Origin: CAZUHK01 sp964620345
GTDB lineage: Bacteria > Planctomycetota > Phycisphaerae > Phycisphaerales > Zrk34
Reading direction: 5' to 3'
Assembly (NCBI GenBank): GCA_964620345.1
Contig: CAZUHK010000026.1
Location: forward strand, 1 to 21,875
Length of the DNA stretch: 21,875 bases
Within the stretch, counting starts at the first letter, position 1. The number at the start of each line of letters is the position of its first letter. Below the pieces are notes generated by a model. That model did no database searches, was not told the DNA's origin, and saw only the letters and a program-made list of their open reading frames with translations. Made by a program: the position numbers and the translations under genes. Shown here piece by piece: positions 7,963 through 15,319 of this stretch.

Positions 7963-8024
7963 GGCCGGTTCTCCTTGGTGCCTGTTGTCGCTTTCATCGG
8001 CCGACCGTCGCGAGCCGGCCAACG

Positions 8025-8059
8025 AAAAACCCCGACGCGGCTGACCTTCCGCATCGGGG
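8025..8059 (-). terminator. Rho-independent (attenuator) terminator before the DAHP synthase gene
   Basis: This is an 11-bp GC-rich stem with an 8-nt loop and a T5 tract on the minus strand, about 60 nt upstream of the aroF start codon and on the same strand. It is the clearest intrinsic terminator in the window. Confidence 0.85.
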
Positions 8060-8115
8060 TCGTTGCTTCGTGGTTTGAATCGCAGCGATTCAGCCCTGAG
8101 CGATACCCTCTGCGG
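8025..8115 (-). promoter_or_regulatory. Transcription attenuator of the DAHP synthase gene (antiterminator/terminator)
   Basis: In transcript order, CCGCAGAGGGTATCG (8115-8101) can pair with CGACCCCGATGCGG (8062-8049) as CCGCA/TGCGG plus GGGT/ACCC plus CG/CG with small internal loops, forming an antiterminator. A small perfect hairpin TGAATCG-CTG-CGATTCA (8092-8076) would lie inside its loop. The competing terminator is CCCCGATGCGG (8059-8049), loop of 8, CCGCGTCGGGG (8040-8030): 11 bp with one U-G pair, followed by five T (8029-8025). The terminator 5' arm and the antiterminator 3' arm share bases, as attenuation requires. The structure lies directly between the leader peptide and aroF. The pairings were found by eye; no energies were computed. 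Confidence 0.8.
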
Positions 8116-8170
8116 AGCGTTTGCCGCCGCTGAAGAAGAATCGCCAGAAATAGAAACGCCGGGTCATCAT
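8090..8170 (-). CDS. Aromatic leader peptide, 26 aa
   Basis: This short ORF starts MMTRR, continues with FYFWRFFF at residues 6-13 and ends SGGKRSAEGIAQG before TGA. Seven of eight consecutive residues are aromatic and all three aromatic amino acids occur (five Phe, one Tyr, one Trp). AAGGA stands 6 nt before the first ATG. It is followed within about 30 nt by an intrinsic terminator and then by the gene for the first enzyme of aromatic biosynthesis. In known leader peptides (pheL, trpL, hisL) ribosome stalling at such codons switches the downstream RNA to the antiterminator. The first ATG overlaps the TGA of the upstream small membrane protein (ATGA, 8170-8167), suggesting coupled translation. 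The ORF is too short for normal gene finders. Confidence 0.85.
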   Translation of the reverse strand: MMTRRFYFWRFFFSGGKRSAEGIAQG

Positions 8171-8382
8171 TGCTTGTCCTTCATTATGCCACGGGAATCG
8201 GCCTGGTCAAGCGGCTCACCCAGGCCCGTGCTGCCGCCGGGGCCGTCGTCCGGCTCGCCCAACTCCGGCGGCACGTCGTGCTCGTCGACCTTGCCCACGA
8301 ACACCAGCCCGATGATCGCGGCGATCACGATGAACAACACGCCCAACCCGATGGCGATCAGCAGTGTCTGTGAAACATCCAT
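8167..8382 (-). CDS. Small single-pass membrane protein, 71 aa, unknown function
   Basis: The protein begins MDVSQTLLIAIGLGVLF and has one strongly hydrophobic segment (residues about 6-31), then an acidic, Pro/Gly-rich cytoplasmic or periplasmic tail ending DSRGIMKDKQ. I recognise no family. The start at 8382 is supported by AGGA 7 nt upstream; an ATG at 8403 in the same frame lacks such a site. A possible -10 (TAACGT) is just upstream at about 8407-8412. Its stop codon overlaps the start of the aromatic leader peptide, so it appears to be the first gene of the aroF transcript. Codon pattern and ribosome site suggest it is real; a link to aromatic amino acids is only positional. Confidence 0.65.
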   Translation of the reverse strand: MDVSQTLLIAIGLGVLFIVIAAIIGLVFVGKVDEHDVPPELGEPDDGPGGSTGLGEPLDQADSRGIMKDKQ

Positions 8383-8468
8383 GACGGCTTCCTGTCCCGT
8401 CATTCACGTTAGCGCGGCCAGCCCCACGGGTGCAGCCGACCGACCGATTCAGCCGCGACATTCCCCGC

Positions 8469-8495
8469 TCAATCCAATCGTTTCGATTGGGTTGA
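8469..8495 (+). repeat. Inverted repeat (12-bp stem, 3-nt loop)
   Basis: TCAATCCAATCG and CGATTGGGTTGA flank TTT; one pair is U-G if read as plus-strand RNA. No T tract follows. It lies between the putative promoter region of the small membrane-protein gene and the transposase remnant, and could be a remnant end of that element or an unrelated hairpin. Confidence 0.55.
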
Positions 8496-8507
8496 ACCGT
8501 TCACAAC

Positions 8508-8582
8508 ATGGCCAGCGTTCAGGTTTGCCGGCTCGCCTTGCGTTGGCCGGAGGGGTTTGTTTGTCCGCATTGCGGCGGGCGA
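8508..8582 (+). pseudogene. Remnant of an IS1595-family transposase (zinc-ribbon N-terminus)
   Basis: The translation from 8508 includes VCRLALRWPEGFVCPHCGG. The string RWPEGFVCPHCG is the signature start of the zinc ribbon in IS1595-type transposases. Downstream in this frame (to a stop at 8691-8693) nothing resembles the second CxxC pair or the DDE-type catalytic domain, and other frames show nothing either, so only a short 5' fragment survives. The rest of the 8383-8747 gap holds the inverted repeat at 8469-8495 and nothing else I can assign. Confidence 0.55.
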
Positions 8583-8747
8583 GGGTGCGTCCCGGACGCG
8601 AACGACTGCGAGGCATCGTCGAGGTGCAGCCGAGAAGGCCCCGACCCCAAGCGGCTGCGCAGGTTGATCCTGTGCCGTTCGATTCGCTGGTGAACCCCAA
8701 GCGGTCGGGCGTGGTGCAGTCGGGTCAACACGCCTGATCGGAAATGC

Positions 8748-9650
8748 CTATCTGCCGGTCGCCTTGCCGATGAAACCGCCGATGACCGCGAGCACGACGC
8801 TGACGCCCAGCAGGCCGCCGGCGTAAGCCGGGAGGTTCTCGCCGAGGGTGGTCGCCAAGCCGCTGACCGGGCCGAGCATGCTCGCGGCGACGACCATCAG
8901 GCCGATGACCAGCGCCGCGATGCCGCCGATGAGCATGCCGGCGGTCCAGCCGCTGCCGGCCGGGTCGATCGCCTCGGCCATGACCACGGTGCCTGGCGCC
9001 ATCTCCGACGGGGCGCCGGTGGCTTCGACATCGCTCAGACCGCTGGGCGCCGACTCGACGCCGCCGGCGGCATCGAAGATGCCCTCGAACCCGCTGCCGC
9101 CTTCGACCTTCGCGTCGGAGCCGCCGGCGGGGTAAATCTCTTCAAGCAGTTCGGCGCCCAGCGAGGTGTCATCGCTCTCGCGCGTCAGGTCCAGCAGGCC
9201 CGAGCCCGAGCCGACCGATTCGAGCGCCAGCTCATCGTCGTCCGCGGTGATCGAGCCGCTCACCACGGTCTGGGCCAGCGGGTCGGCGGCTTCGACTTCG
9301 TCGGCGTCGAACACGCTGATGCCGGTGGCGCCGCGCGTGTCTTCCTTGTCCTTGGGCTTGTCGTGGTCGGCCTCGACTTCCGCGGCGAGGTCGATCGCAT
9401 CGGTGTCTTCGTTGCTGGGCTGGGACATCGCGATCGCGCCGCTGTCGCTGAGGCCCGGCTCGTCGGTCGACTCGCCGGCGCCGCTCCCGCCGGACGCCGC
9501 GACCTTGTCGACCTGGTCGACCTTGAACATCACCTTGTCGCGATCGCGGAACTGCTGCAGCTTGCCGGACTCGGCCATCGACTTGAGCTGATCTTCGTTC
9601 ACGCCGAGCTTTTCGGCCGCCTCTTGCATGCTGTAGAACATCTTGGCCAT
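8748..9650 (-). CDS. HTH (MerR/excisionase-like) protein with long acidic linker and two C-terminal TM helices
   Basis: The 300-aa protein starts MAKMFYSMQEAAEKLGVNEDQ; residues 1-50 form a winged-helix excisionase/MerR-like domain with YSMQEAAEKLGV and a K-V-M-F-K-V wing. Residues about 55-230 are low-complexity, rich in Asp, Glu, Ser, Gly and Ala, and probably disordered. The C-terminus has two hydrophobic segments, about 238-258 (MLIGGIAALVIGLMVVAASML) and 276-294, ending in IGKATGR. The architecture suggests a DNA- or protein-binding head tethered to the membrane. The start is chosen at GGAG, 9 nt upstream; a longer frame to 9728 would read through the promoter. A TATAAT lies about 80 nt upstream. 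The function is unknown to me. Confidence 0.8.
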   Translation of the reverse strand: MAKMFYSMQEAAEKLGVNEDQLKSMAESGKLQQFRDRDKVMFKVDQVDKVAASGGSGAGESTDEPGLSDSGAIAMSQPSNEDTDAIDLAAEVEADHDKPKDKEDTRGATGISVFDADEVEAADPLAQTVVSGSITADDDELALESVGSGSGLLDLTRESDDTSLGAELLEEIYPAGGSDAKVEGGSGFEGIFDAAGGVESAPSGLSDVEATGAPSEMAPGTVVMAEAIDPAGSGWTAGMLIGGIAALVIGLMVVAASMLGPVSGLATTLGENLPAYAGGLLGVSVVLAVIGGFIGKATGR

Positions 9651-9689
9651 GGCCACGGTCTCCAGGATAGGGCGCACGAACGTGCAATT

Positions 9690-9732
9690 GCTTTGCCGGC
9701 AGTTACTTGGCAAAGCCCGCCAAAGCATTATA
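9690..9732 (-). promoter_or_regulatory. Promoter (-10 TATAAT) and leader hairpin of the HTH-TM gene
   Basis: On the minus strand GCGTATAATGC places a perfect -10 at 9727-9732. Transcription would begin around 9720, immediately before GCTTTGCC-N11-GGCAAAGC (9716-9690), an 8-bp inverted repeat. The dyad could be an operator or a 5' RNA hairpin. No convincing -35 is present at 17 bp. Confidence 0.5.
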
Positions 9733-9769
9733 CGCTACCGCCCGCCCCCGACCACCGCAAGGCGAGCCC

Positions 9770-10576
9770 ATGGCCGGCCCCGCGCCCGCGAATGATCTGA
9801 TCGAGCCGCTGGTGCTGTGGTACGAGCACCTGCCCCAAGCGCTGGATGGCCTGCGCATCCTGCACCTGAGCGACCTGCACGTGCGCGACGCGCGACCCCG
9901 GCACGAGCAGATCCTTCAGGCCGTGGCCGGGGCCGAGTACGACCTGCTGGCGCTGACCGGCGATTACATGCACCACCCCGGCGACGAGCCGGCGGCGCAC
10001 GAGCTGATGCTGCGGCTGTGCCGGGCGGCGCGGCCGCGGCTGGCGACGCTGGCGATCACCGGCAACCACGACACGCCCCGCCTGCGCGAACAACTGGCCG
10101 AGCTGCCGCTGCGCTGGTTGGACGACGCGGCGTGGGCGGCCGACGCACTGCCCCTGACCGTGCTGGGCCTGGCGTGTGACGGGGCCAAGCGCGGCGGCGA
10201 CCTGCTGGCCGCGGCGCTCGACGCGGCCGAACCCGACCCGTCGCGCTTCACGCTGCTGCTGGCCCACTCGCCCAACTGGCTGCCGGCCGCGGCCGACCTG
10301 GGCGTCGATCTCGTGCTGGCCGGACACACCCACGGCGGGCAGATCCGCCTGCCGGGCAAACGCATGCTCGTCAACAAACTCGACTGGCCCCTGTCGATGT
10401 CGACCGGCGTGCTGCGCTTGGGCAAGACCCGCGCCGTGGTCAGCCGCGGCCTGGGCGAGGGCTTGGCCGACAACCTCCGCTTCGGCGCCACGCCGCACAT
10501 CCCGCTGATCACCCTGGGCCGCGGCGCGTGTGAGATGGAAGATACGCAGACGATCGAGGTCATGCACCGCTGGTGA
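9770..10576 (+). CDS. Metallophosphoesterase (YaeI/LpxG-like calcineurin-type phosphodiesterase)
   Basis: The 268-aa protein carries the dinuclear-metal phosphoesterase motifs in order: LSDLH (D35, H37), LTGDYMHH (D65), ITGNHD, LLAHSP and LAGHTHGGQIRLP. The last is characteristic of the YaeI-like group, some members of which hydrolyse UDP-diacylglucosamine or other phospho-sugar lipids. Those homologues often have an N-terminal membrane helix, which is absent here. The start at 9770 is preferred because AAGG lies 7 nt upstream; the frame extends to 9707 without support. Substrate uncertain. The gene is divergent from the HTH-TM gene and shares its 120-bp intergenic region. It is followed by a 31-bp palindrome. 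Confidence 0.9.
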   Translation: MAGPAPANDLIEPLVLWYEHLPQALDGLRILHLSDLHVRDARPRHEQILQAVAGAEYDLLALTGDYMHHPGDEPAAHELMLRLCRAARPRLATLAITGNHDTPRLREQLAELPLRWLDDAAWAADALPLTVLGLACDGAKRGGDLLAAALDAAEPDPSRFTLLLAHSPNWLPAAADLGVDLVLAGHTHGGQIRLPGKRMLVNKLDWPLSMSTGVLRLGKTRAVVSRGLGEGLADNLRFGATPHIPLITLGRGACEMEDTQTIEVMHRW

Positions 10577-10599
10577 GCCAAGCGAGCGGCGGACTCGTG

Positions 10600-10630
10600 C
10601 TGCTCTGCGAAGCGCCGCTTCGCAGAGCAG
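10600..10630 (+). repeat. Perfect 31-bp palindrome (15-bp arms, 1-nt centre)
   Basis: CTGCTCTGCGAAGCG, a central C, then CGCTTCGCAGAGCAG. It begins 23 bp after the metallophosphoesterase stop codon. There is no T tract, so it is not a classical intrinsic terminator, but it would form a very stable hairpin in RNA from either strand and may stabilise or end transcripts. The remaining gap up to the tRNA shows no gene I can support. Confidence 0.75.
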
Positions 10631-10814
10631 GAGCACCGTGCCGCGTCTGATATCGTTCTCGCGCAACTGCGACGACCGGCCCGCGCGAGGGGGGCGACGA
10701 TGAGCAACTCGTCACGGCGAATTGACCGGCTGGCCCGACACGCGAGAAGCCCGGTTTCGTTATTCCGGGTTGCGCCGAGGTTAAGCCATGATTGGTGTCA
10801 ACCTGTAAGTCAAG

Positions 10815-10889
10815 TACCCCCAAGGGGATTTGAACCCCTGTCTTCAGCATGAAAAGCTGATGTCCTGGGCCGGGCTAGACGATGGGGGC
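10815..10889 (-). tRNA. tRNA-Glu, anticodon UUC
   Basis: The minus strand gives a 75-nt tRNA. It has acceptor GCCCCCA/TGGGGGT (G1-U72 pair), D arm beginning TCGTCTAG, anticodon stem TCAGC/GCTGA with loop TTTTCAT (anticodon TTC), and T arm AGGGG-TTCAAAT-CCCCT. The sequence CCCAGGACA in the D-to-anticodon region is typical of bacterial tRNA-Glu. The discriminator is A and CCA is not encoded. Confidence 0.97.
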
Positions 10890-10960
10890 GTCGAGCGAGC
10901 CGAGCATTCTAGCGGCTGAGCGATCGGCGACAAGCTTCGTTTCGTGTCGTTCGGTTGGGG

Positions 10961-11971
10961 TTATGACGATTCGGGCTTGGCCACCGGTTCATTGACCGAG
11001 TTCCAGCGGGTGGTCATCTTGCCCGGCTGATGCTGTTCGCGGAGGCGGGCGAAGTCGGCGGGGTCTGTTAGCACCTGTTCGGGCCGGGCCTTGCTTCGCA
11101 CGAGGAAGTCGGCCTCGGGCGGGTAGCAGGCGATGGGCACGAAGTCCGGGTCGGTCCACTGTTGGCCGCGCGGCTCGCTCTCACCGTCGAGCCGGGTGAT
11201 CGGCGCGTTGGTCGGCAGGGCCGCGCTCTGATAGCGAAGGTCCATCGAGTAACGCACGTGATCGGAGTTGTTGTCGAAGCTCACGTGCACCGTGCGGTTG
11301 GTCAGCAGCAGCACACCGCCCTTGGGCACGGGGCAACACACGGGCTGGTCGGGGGGCAGGTGCTCTTCGGGGATTTCCAGGTACGGCTTGTCCTCCCGGC
11401 CGCGATGCGGCAGCACCGGCAGCCGATGGGAGCCGGGAATGACCCAAAGGCAGCCGTTGTCCCGCGTGGCGTCGACCAGCGGCAGCCAGACGGTCAGCAC
11501 CAGCGCCTTGTCGCAGTAGGGCTCGAAGTAGCCCGAGTCCTGATGCCAGGGCACGGCGCTTTTGTTGCTCGTCGGGATCTTCGGCCGCATGCGATACACG
11601 CTCGAGGCGATCAGCTCCTCGCCGCACAACGACTCGGCGACGTCGAGGAGCTTGGGGTTGATGATCAACGCGAAGAACCCCGGGCCGTGCAGCGTACCGT
11701 TCCACATCTCGTGGGCGATGATCTTGGTCTGTTCGCTGATCGCCGCGAGGCGGTGGGCGAAGTCCAGCTCGGCGTAGTCGTGGCTCAGCTCGCCTTGGGC
11801 GATCAACTCCGCGGCGCGGCGATCGATGTAGGCGGTGATGTCGTCGATCGCCGGCCGCAGGTCGGCATCGTCGAACAAATCCTCGACGATCAGGTAGCCC
11901 TGGTCGTGGAACGTCGCCTGCTGGGCATCGGTCAGGCCGCGGTCGGCTCCGGCGGTGGGCATGGTGGACAT
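10961..11971 (-). CDS. Phytanoyl-CoA dioxygenase (PhyH) family Fe(II)/2-oxoglutarate oxygenase
   Basis: The 336-aa protein has the double-stranded beta-helix oxygenase pattern. FHDQGYLIVEDLF near residues 21-33 is the family start, and PWHQDSGYF supplies H143 and D145 of the iron triad. NGCLWVIPGSH at 172-182 is typical, NRTVHVSFDNN supplies H229, and R240 in HVRYSMDLRYQ is the 2-oxoglutarate-binding arginine. It probably hydroxylates a small molecule; in bacteria these enzymes act on varied substrates, so the name does not imply phytanic acid. The start is supported by GAGG 6 nt upstream. The gene is divergent from an AraC regulator across a roughly 100-bp promoter region, which suggests the regulator controls it. 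Confidence 0.92.
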   Translation of the reverse strand: MSTMPTAGADRGLTDAQQATFHDQGYLIVEDLFDDADLRPAIDDITAYIDRRAAELIAQGELSHDYAELDFAHRLAAISEQTKIIAHEMWNGTLHGPGFFALIINPKLLDVAESLCGEELIASSVYRMRPKIPTSNKSAVPWHQDSGYFEPYCDKALVLTVWLPLVDATRDNGCLWVIPGSHRLPVLPHRGREDKPYLEIPEEHLPPDQPVCCPVPKGGVLLLTNRTVHVSFDNNSDHVRYSMDLRYQSAALPTNAPITRLDGESEPRGQQWTDPDFVPIACYPPEADFLVRSKARPEQVLTDPADFARLREQHQPGKMTTRWNSVNEPVAKPESS

Positions 11972-12009
11972 GGTGGACCTCGGGTGCTTGGGTTCGGGTA
12001 TCCAAACTC

Positions 12010-12037
12010 ACTGTACCGCGCTCGCACGGCCGGGCAA
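12010..12037 (-). promoter_or_regulatory. Putative promoter of the PhyH gene
   Basis: On the minus strand TTGCCC (12032-12037) and TACAGT (12010-12015) are separated by 16 bp, followed by a leader of about 35 nt to the ATG. The AraC-side elements lie just upstream at 12049-12076. Confidence 0.45.
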
Positions 12038-12048
12038 TAGCCGTGGGC

Positions 12049-12076
12049 CACCATCACTGGTATATTATCACCATCA
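12049..12076 (+). promoter_or_regulatory. Candidate AraC operator: direct repeat CACCATCA at 20-bp spacing, overlapping the regulator's -10
   Basis: CACCATCA occurs at 12049-12056 and again at 12069-12076, exactly 20 bp apart, about two helical turns on the same DNA face, as is common for AraC-type half-sites. TATTAT (12063-12068) lies between them and ends 7 nt before the araC-type ATG at 12076, so the regulator gene is probably leaderless and may repress itself. The site is also about 12 bp upstream of the PhyH -35 region. Confidence 0.4.
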
Positions 12077-12861
12077 TGGAACGAGCAATCCGATGGCGGT
12101 TTCCGATCGAATCACGCATAAGTGTTGCTCAAACGGGTGTTGCAACACACGGTCTGCGGCGCATCGAGCGGTGGCGGCTGGACGATCTGTGGTGCCTGCA
12201 TTTCTATCGCTATGAGGCGGCGTTGAAGGTGGGCGAGCGATGGCTGCCGATTCGCCCCGGGCACGCGAGTCTGGTGGCGCCGGGTGCGCCGCTGGTCTAT
12301 CGCTATCCGCGGCCGGGGCGGCATGTGTTTGCCCACTTCGCGGTCGGGGCCGGCAACGCGGATGCGTCGCGGGTGCTGATCCCGGCGATGCAGGCGCTGG
12401 GCGACCGGTTCGAGCCGATGGCTCGGGCGCTGGAGGAGTCGATCGGCTGGGCGGCGACGCAGCCGGCCCGGGCGGCGACGCGCGTCGGCGACCTGCTGTG
12501 GCAGTTGTCCGACGGTGCCCGGCGGCCCCGGGGCCCGGGCGGCGAGCGGGCGGAGGTCGCCGCGGCGCGGCAGTTCATCGAGCGCCGGCTGGACCGGCCG
12601 ATCCGCGTGCCGGACATCTGCCGGGCCGTGGGCCTTTCGCACAACCATCTGCTGCGGCTGTTCGGTCAGGCCACGGGTCAGACGCTGGCCGCCTACATCA
12701 TCGCGCGGCGGGCCGAGCGTGCCAGGCACCTGCTGATCCATACGACCATGCCGATCAACGCGATCGCCGCGACGGTGGGCGTCGCGGACCTGCAGGCATT
12801 CAACAAGATGATGCGTCGGGCGTTGGGCCGCTCACCCCGGGCGATCCGTCAGGCCGGCTGA
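12076..12861 (+). CDS. AraC family transcriptional regulator
   Basis: The 261-aa protein has an N-terminal part (about residues 10-100) compatible with an AraC-type cupin sensor (for example GHASLVAPGAPLVYRY and FAHFAVG). A linker follows, then a C-terminal double helix-turn-helix of about 100 residues: AARQFIERRLDRPIRVPDICRA, GLSHNHLLRLFGQATGQ, then ARHLLIHTTMPINAIAATVGV and the final FNKMMRRALGRSPRAIR block. The terminal block is the family signature. The start is taken at ATG 12076; an upstream in-frame ATG at 12043 would lie before the -10-like TATTAT. No Shine-Dalgarno is visible. It is divergently placed next to the PhyH oxygenase, its likely target. The ligand is unknown. Confidence 0.92.
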   Translation: MERAIRWRFPIESRISVAQTGVATHGLRRIERWRLDDLWCLHFYRYEAALKVGERWLPIRPGHASLVAPGAPLVYRYPRPGRHVFAHFAVGAGNADASRVLIPAMQALGDRFEPMARALEESIGWAATQPARAATRVGDLLWQLSDGARRPRGPGGERAEVAAARQFIERRLDRPIRVPDICRAVGLSHNHLLRLFGQATGQTLAAYIIARRAERARHLLIHTTMPINAIAATVGVADLQAFNKMMRRALGRSPRAIRQAG

Positions 12862-12897
12862 CCGCGGCCAGCGCATCGGGAAGAGGGATATGGGGGA

Positions 12898-13001
12898 ATC
12901 CCGGTCTTCGCTCGAGGACTCGTTCAGACGCGGGCTTGAGCTACACGATGACAGTGCCCGACAAAGCCCGCGTCTGAGCCGTCCGCGGCGAAGACCGGGA
13001 T
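12898..13001 (+). repeat. Long palindromic repeat, copy 1
   Basis: Outer arms ATCCCGGTCTTCGC and GCGAAGACCGGGAT (14 bp) enclose a short GGAC/GTCC stem. Inner arms TCAGACGCGGGCTT and AAGCCCGCGTCTGA (14 bp) follow, with a loop of about 26 nt. The whole would form a near-continuous hairpin or cruciform. It lies 36 bp after the AraC gene stop codon and ends 10 bp before the transposase stop codon. Confidence 0.85.
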
Positions 13002-13011
13002 GCCGCGGCCA

Positions 13012-13545
13012 TCAATCCCCGCGCAACCGGGGCTCGGCCCACACCCACGCGCCTTCGGTTTCCGCGTGTTCGGGAATGTAGCCGAGCAACTCATTGAAAT
13101 GCCCGATCGTGCGCACGTCGATCGGCTTGCCGCCACGGGCCCAGACGTTCCCGGGCACCCGGTGGCGGATCGCGTGGGAGGCGTGCTGCTTAAGCCGTCC
13201 CATGAATCGCTCGGCCGCGGCGTAATCGTACGGGCCTTCAACCAGCAGGTGTGCGTGGGTTGGGCCGGCGCTGACCACACGCACCGGCGTACCGGTCTGC
13301 CGGCACTTGTCGAGCAACGCACAACCGACGACTTCCAACAGTTCCGCCGGCAGCATCACCTTGCGGCTGCGCCGACGATGAAAGTCGTGCAGGCCCGCGT
13401 GTTCGCCGTTGGGCGGGGGATTCTTGTAGTCGCCGCTGCAGTGGACGCGATGGTCGCGCGAGCGGAAGCCCCGCGGGTCGCCGTGCAGCCAGGAGCCCAG
13501 CGTGTGCAGGACCAGGTGCCACCAGCAATGCCCCGGTTGATTCAT
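13012..13545 (-). CDS. REP-associated tyrosine transposase-like (IS200/Y1 HUH) protein
   Basis: Y1 transposases nick single-stranded DNA with one tyrosine and an HUH metal site. The 177-aa protein has the RAYT-type N-terminus LGSWLHGDPRGFRSRDHR followed by SGDYKNPPP. It then has the HUH motif H97-A-H99 in THAHLLVEG, an LKQHAS helix, and a C-terminal NELLGYIPEH with Y156 as the most likely nucleophile. It is complete and free of frameshifts. ATG 13545 is chosen; the frame continues upstream into the flanking repeat to 13611, but that part is repeat-encoded. No Shine-Dalgarno is seen, so expression may be low. The function may be repeat propagation or a domesticated role. Confidence 0.82.
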   Translation of the reverse strand: MNQPGHCWWHLVLHTLGSWLHGDPRGFRSRDHRVHCSGDYKNPPPNGEHAGLHDFHRRRSRKVMLPAELLEVVGCALLDKCRQTGTPVRVVSAGPTHAHLLVEGPYDYAAAERFMGRLKQHASHAIRHRVPGNVWARGGKPIDVRTIGHFNELLGYIPEHAETEGAWVWAEPRLRGD

Positions 13546-13585
13546 GACAGCAGCGTACCGCGATGCGAGCCGGTCAGCCAGTGAA

Positions 13586-13689
13586 ATCCCGGTCTTCGCT
13601 CGAGGACTCACTCAGACGCGGGCTTGGGTTACACGATGACAGTGCCCGACAAAGCCCGCGTCTGAGCCGTCCGCGGCGAAGACCGGGAT
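13586..13689 (+). repeat. Long palindromic repeat, copy 2
   Basis: Same 104-bp palindrome as 12898-13001, with four substitutions (CA versus GT-type change near 13610 and GGGTT versus GAGCT near the loop); both sets of arms remain perfectly paired. It ends 36 bp before the putative zwf -10, so zwf expression starts right beside the element. Confidence 0.85.
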
Positions 13690-13725
13690 TCGGCAACCAC
13701 CCGGATTCCCCGTGCTCCTCGCCGA

Positions 13726-13731
13726 TACACT
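13726..13731 (+). promoter_or_regulatory. Putative -10 of zwf, giving a leaderless transcript
   Basis: TACACT ends 6 nt before ATG 13738, so transcription starting at the usual distance would begin at or next to the start codon. No Shine-Dalgarno precedes this ATG and no good -35 is seen. Confidence 0.4.
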
Positions 13732-13737
13732 GTGCGC

Positions 13738-15318
<1,581 letters not shown>

Positions 15319-15319
15319 A

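Larger units (their letters stand above)
12898..13689 (-). mobile_element. RAYT-like element: HUH transposase between two 104-bp hairpin repeats
   Basis: Two 104-bp repeats (12898-13001 and 13586-13689), in the same orientation and differing at only four positions, bracket a Y1/HUH transposase gene. Each repeat is itself a long imperfect palindrome. The unit is 792 bp. The layout recalls REP-associated tyrosine transposases (RAYTs), which are flanked by palindromic repeats and are thought to process REP/REPIN sequences. I saw no target-site duplication. Confidence 0.7.

Noticed and set aside
8469..8495. Intrinsic terminator at the hairpin near 8480
   Set aside because: No T tract follows on either strand and no gene ends nearby in the right orientation.
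10700..10852. 50-codon plus-strand ORF preceded by GAGGGGGG, starting MSNSSRRIDRL
   Set aside because: Its 3' half is the antisense of tRNA-Glu (PPRGFEPLSS is a typical tRNA-antisense peptide). The purine-rich site is tempting, but nothing else supports a gene.
12898..13689. CRISPR-like interpretation of the two 104-bp repeats
   Set aside because: Only two copies, about 690 bp apart, with a gene between them; no short repeat-spacer periodicity.
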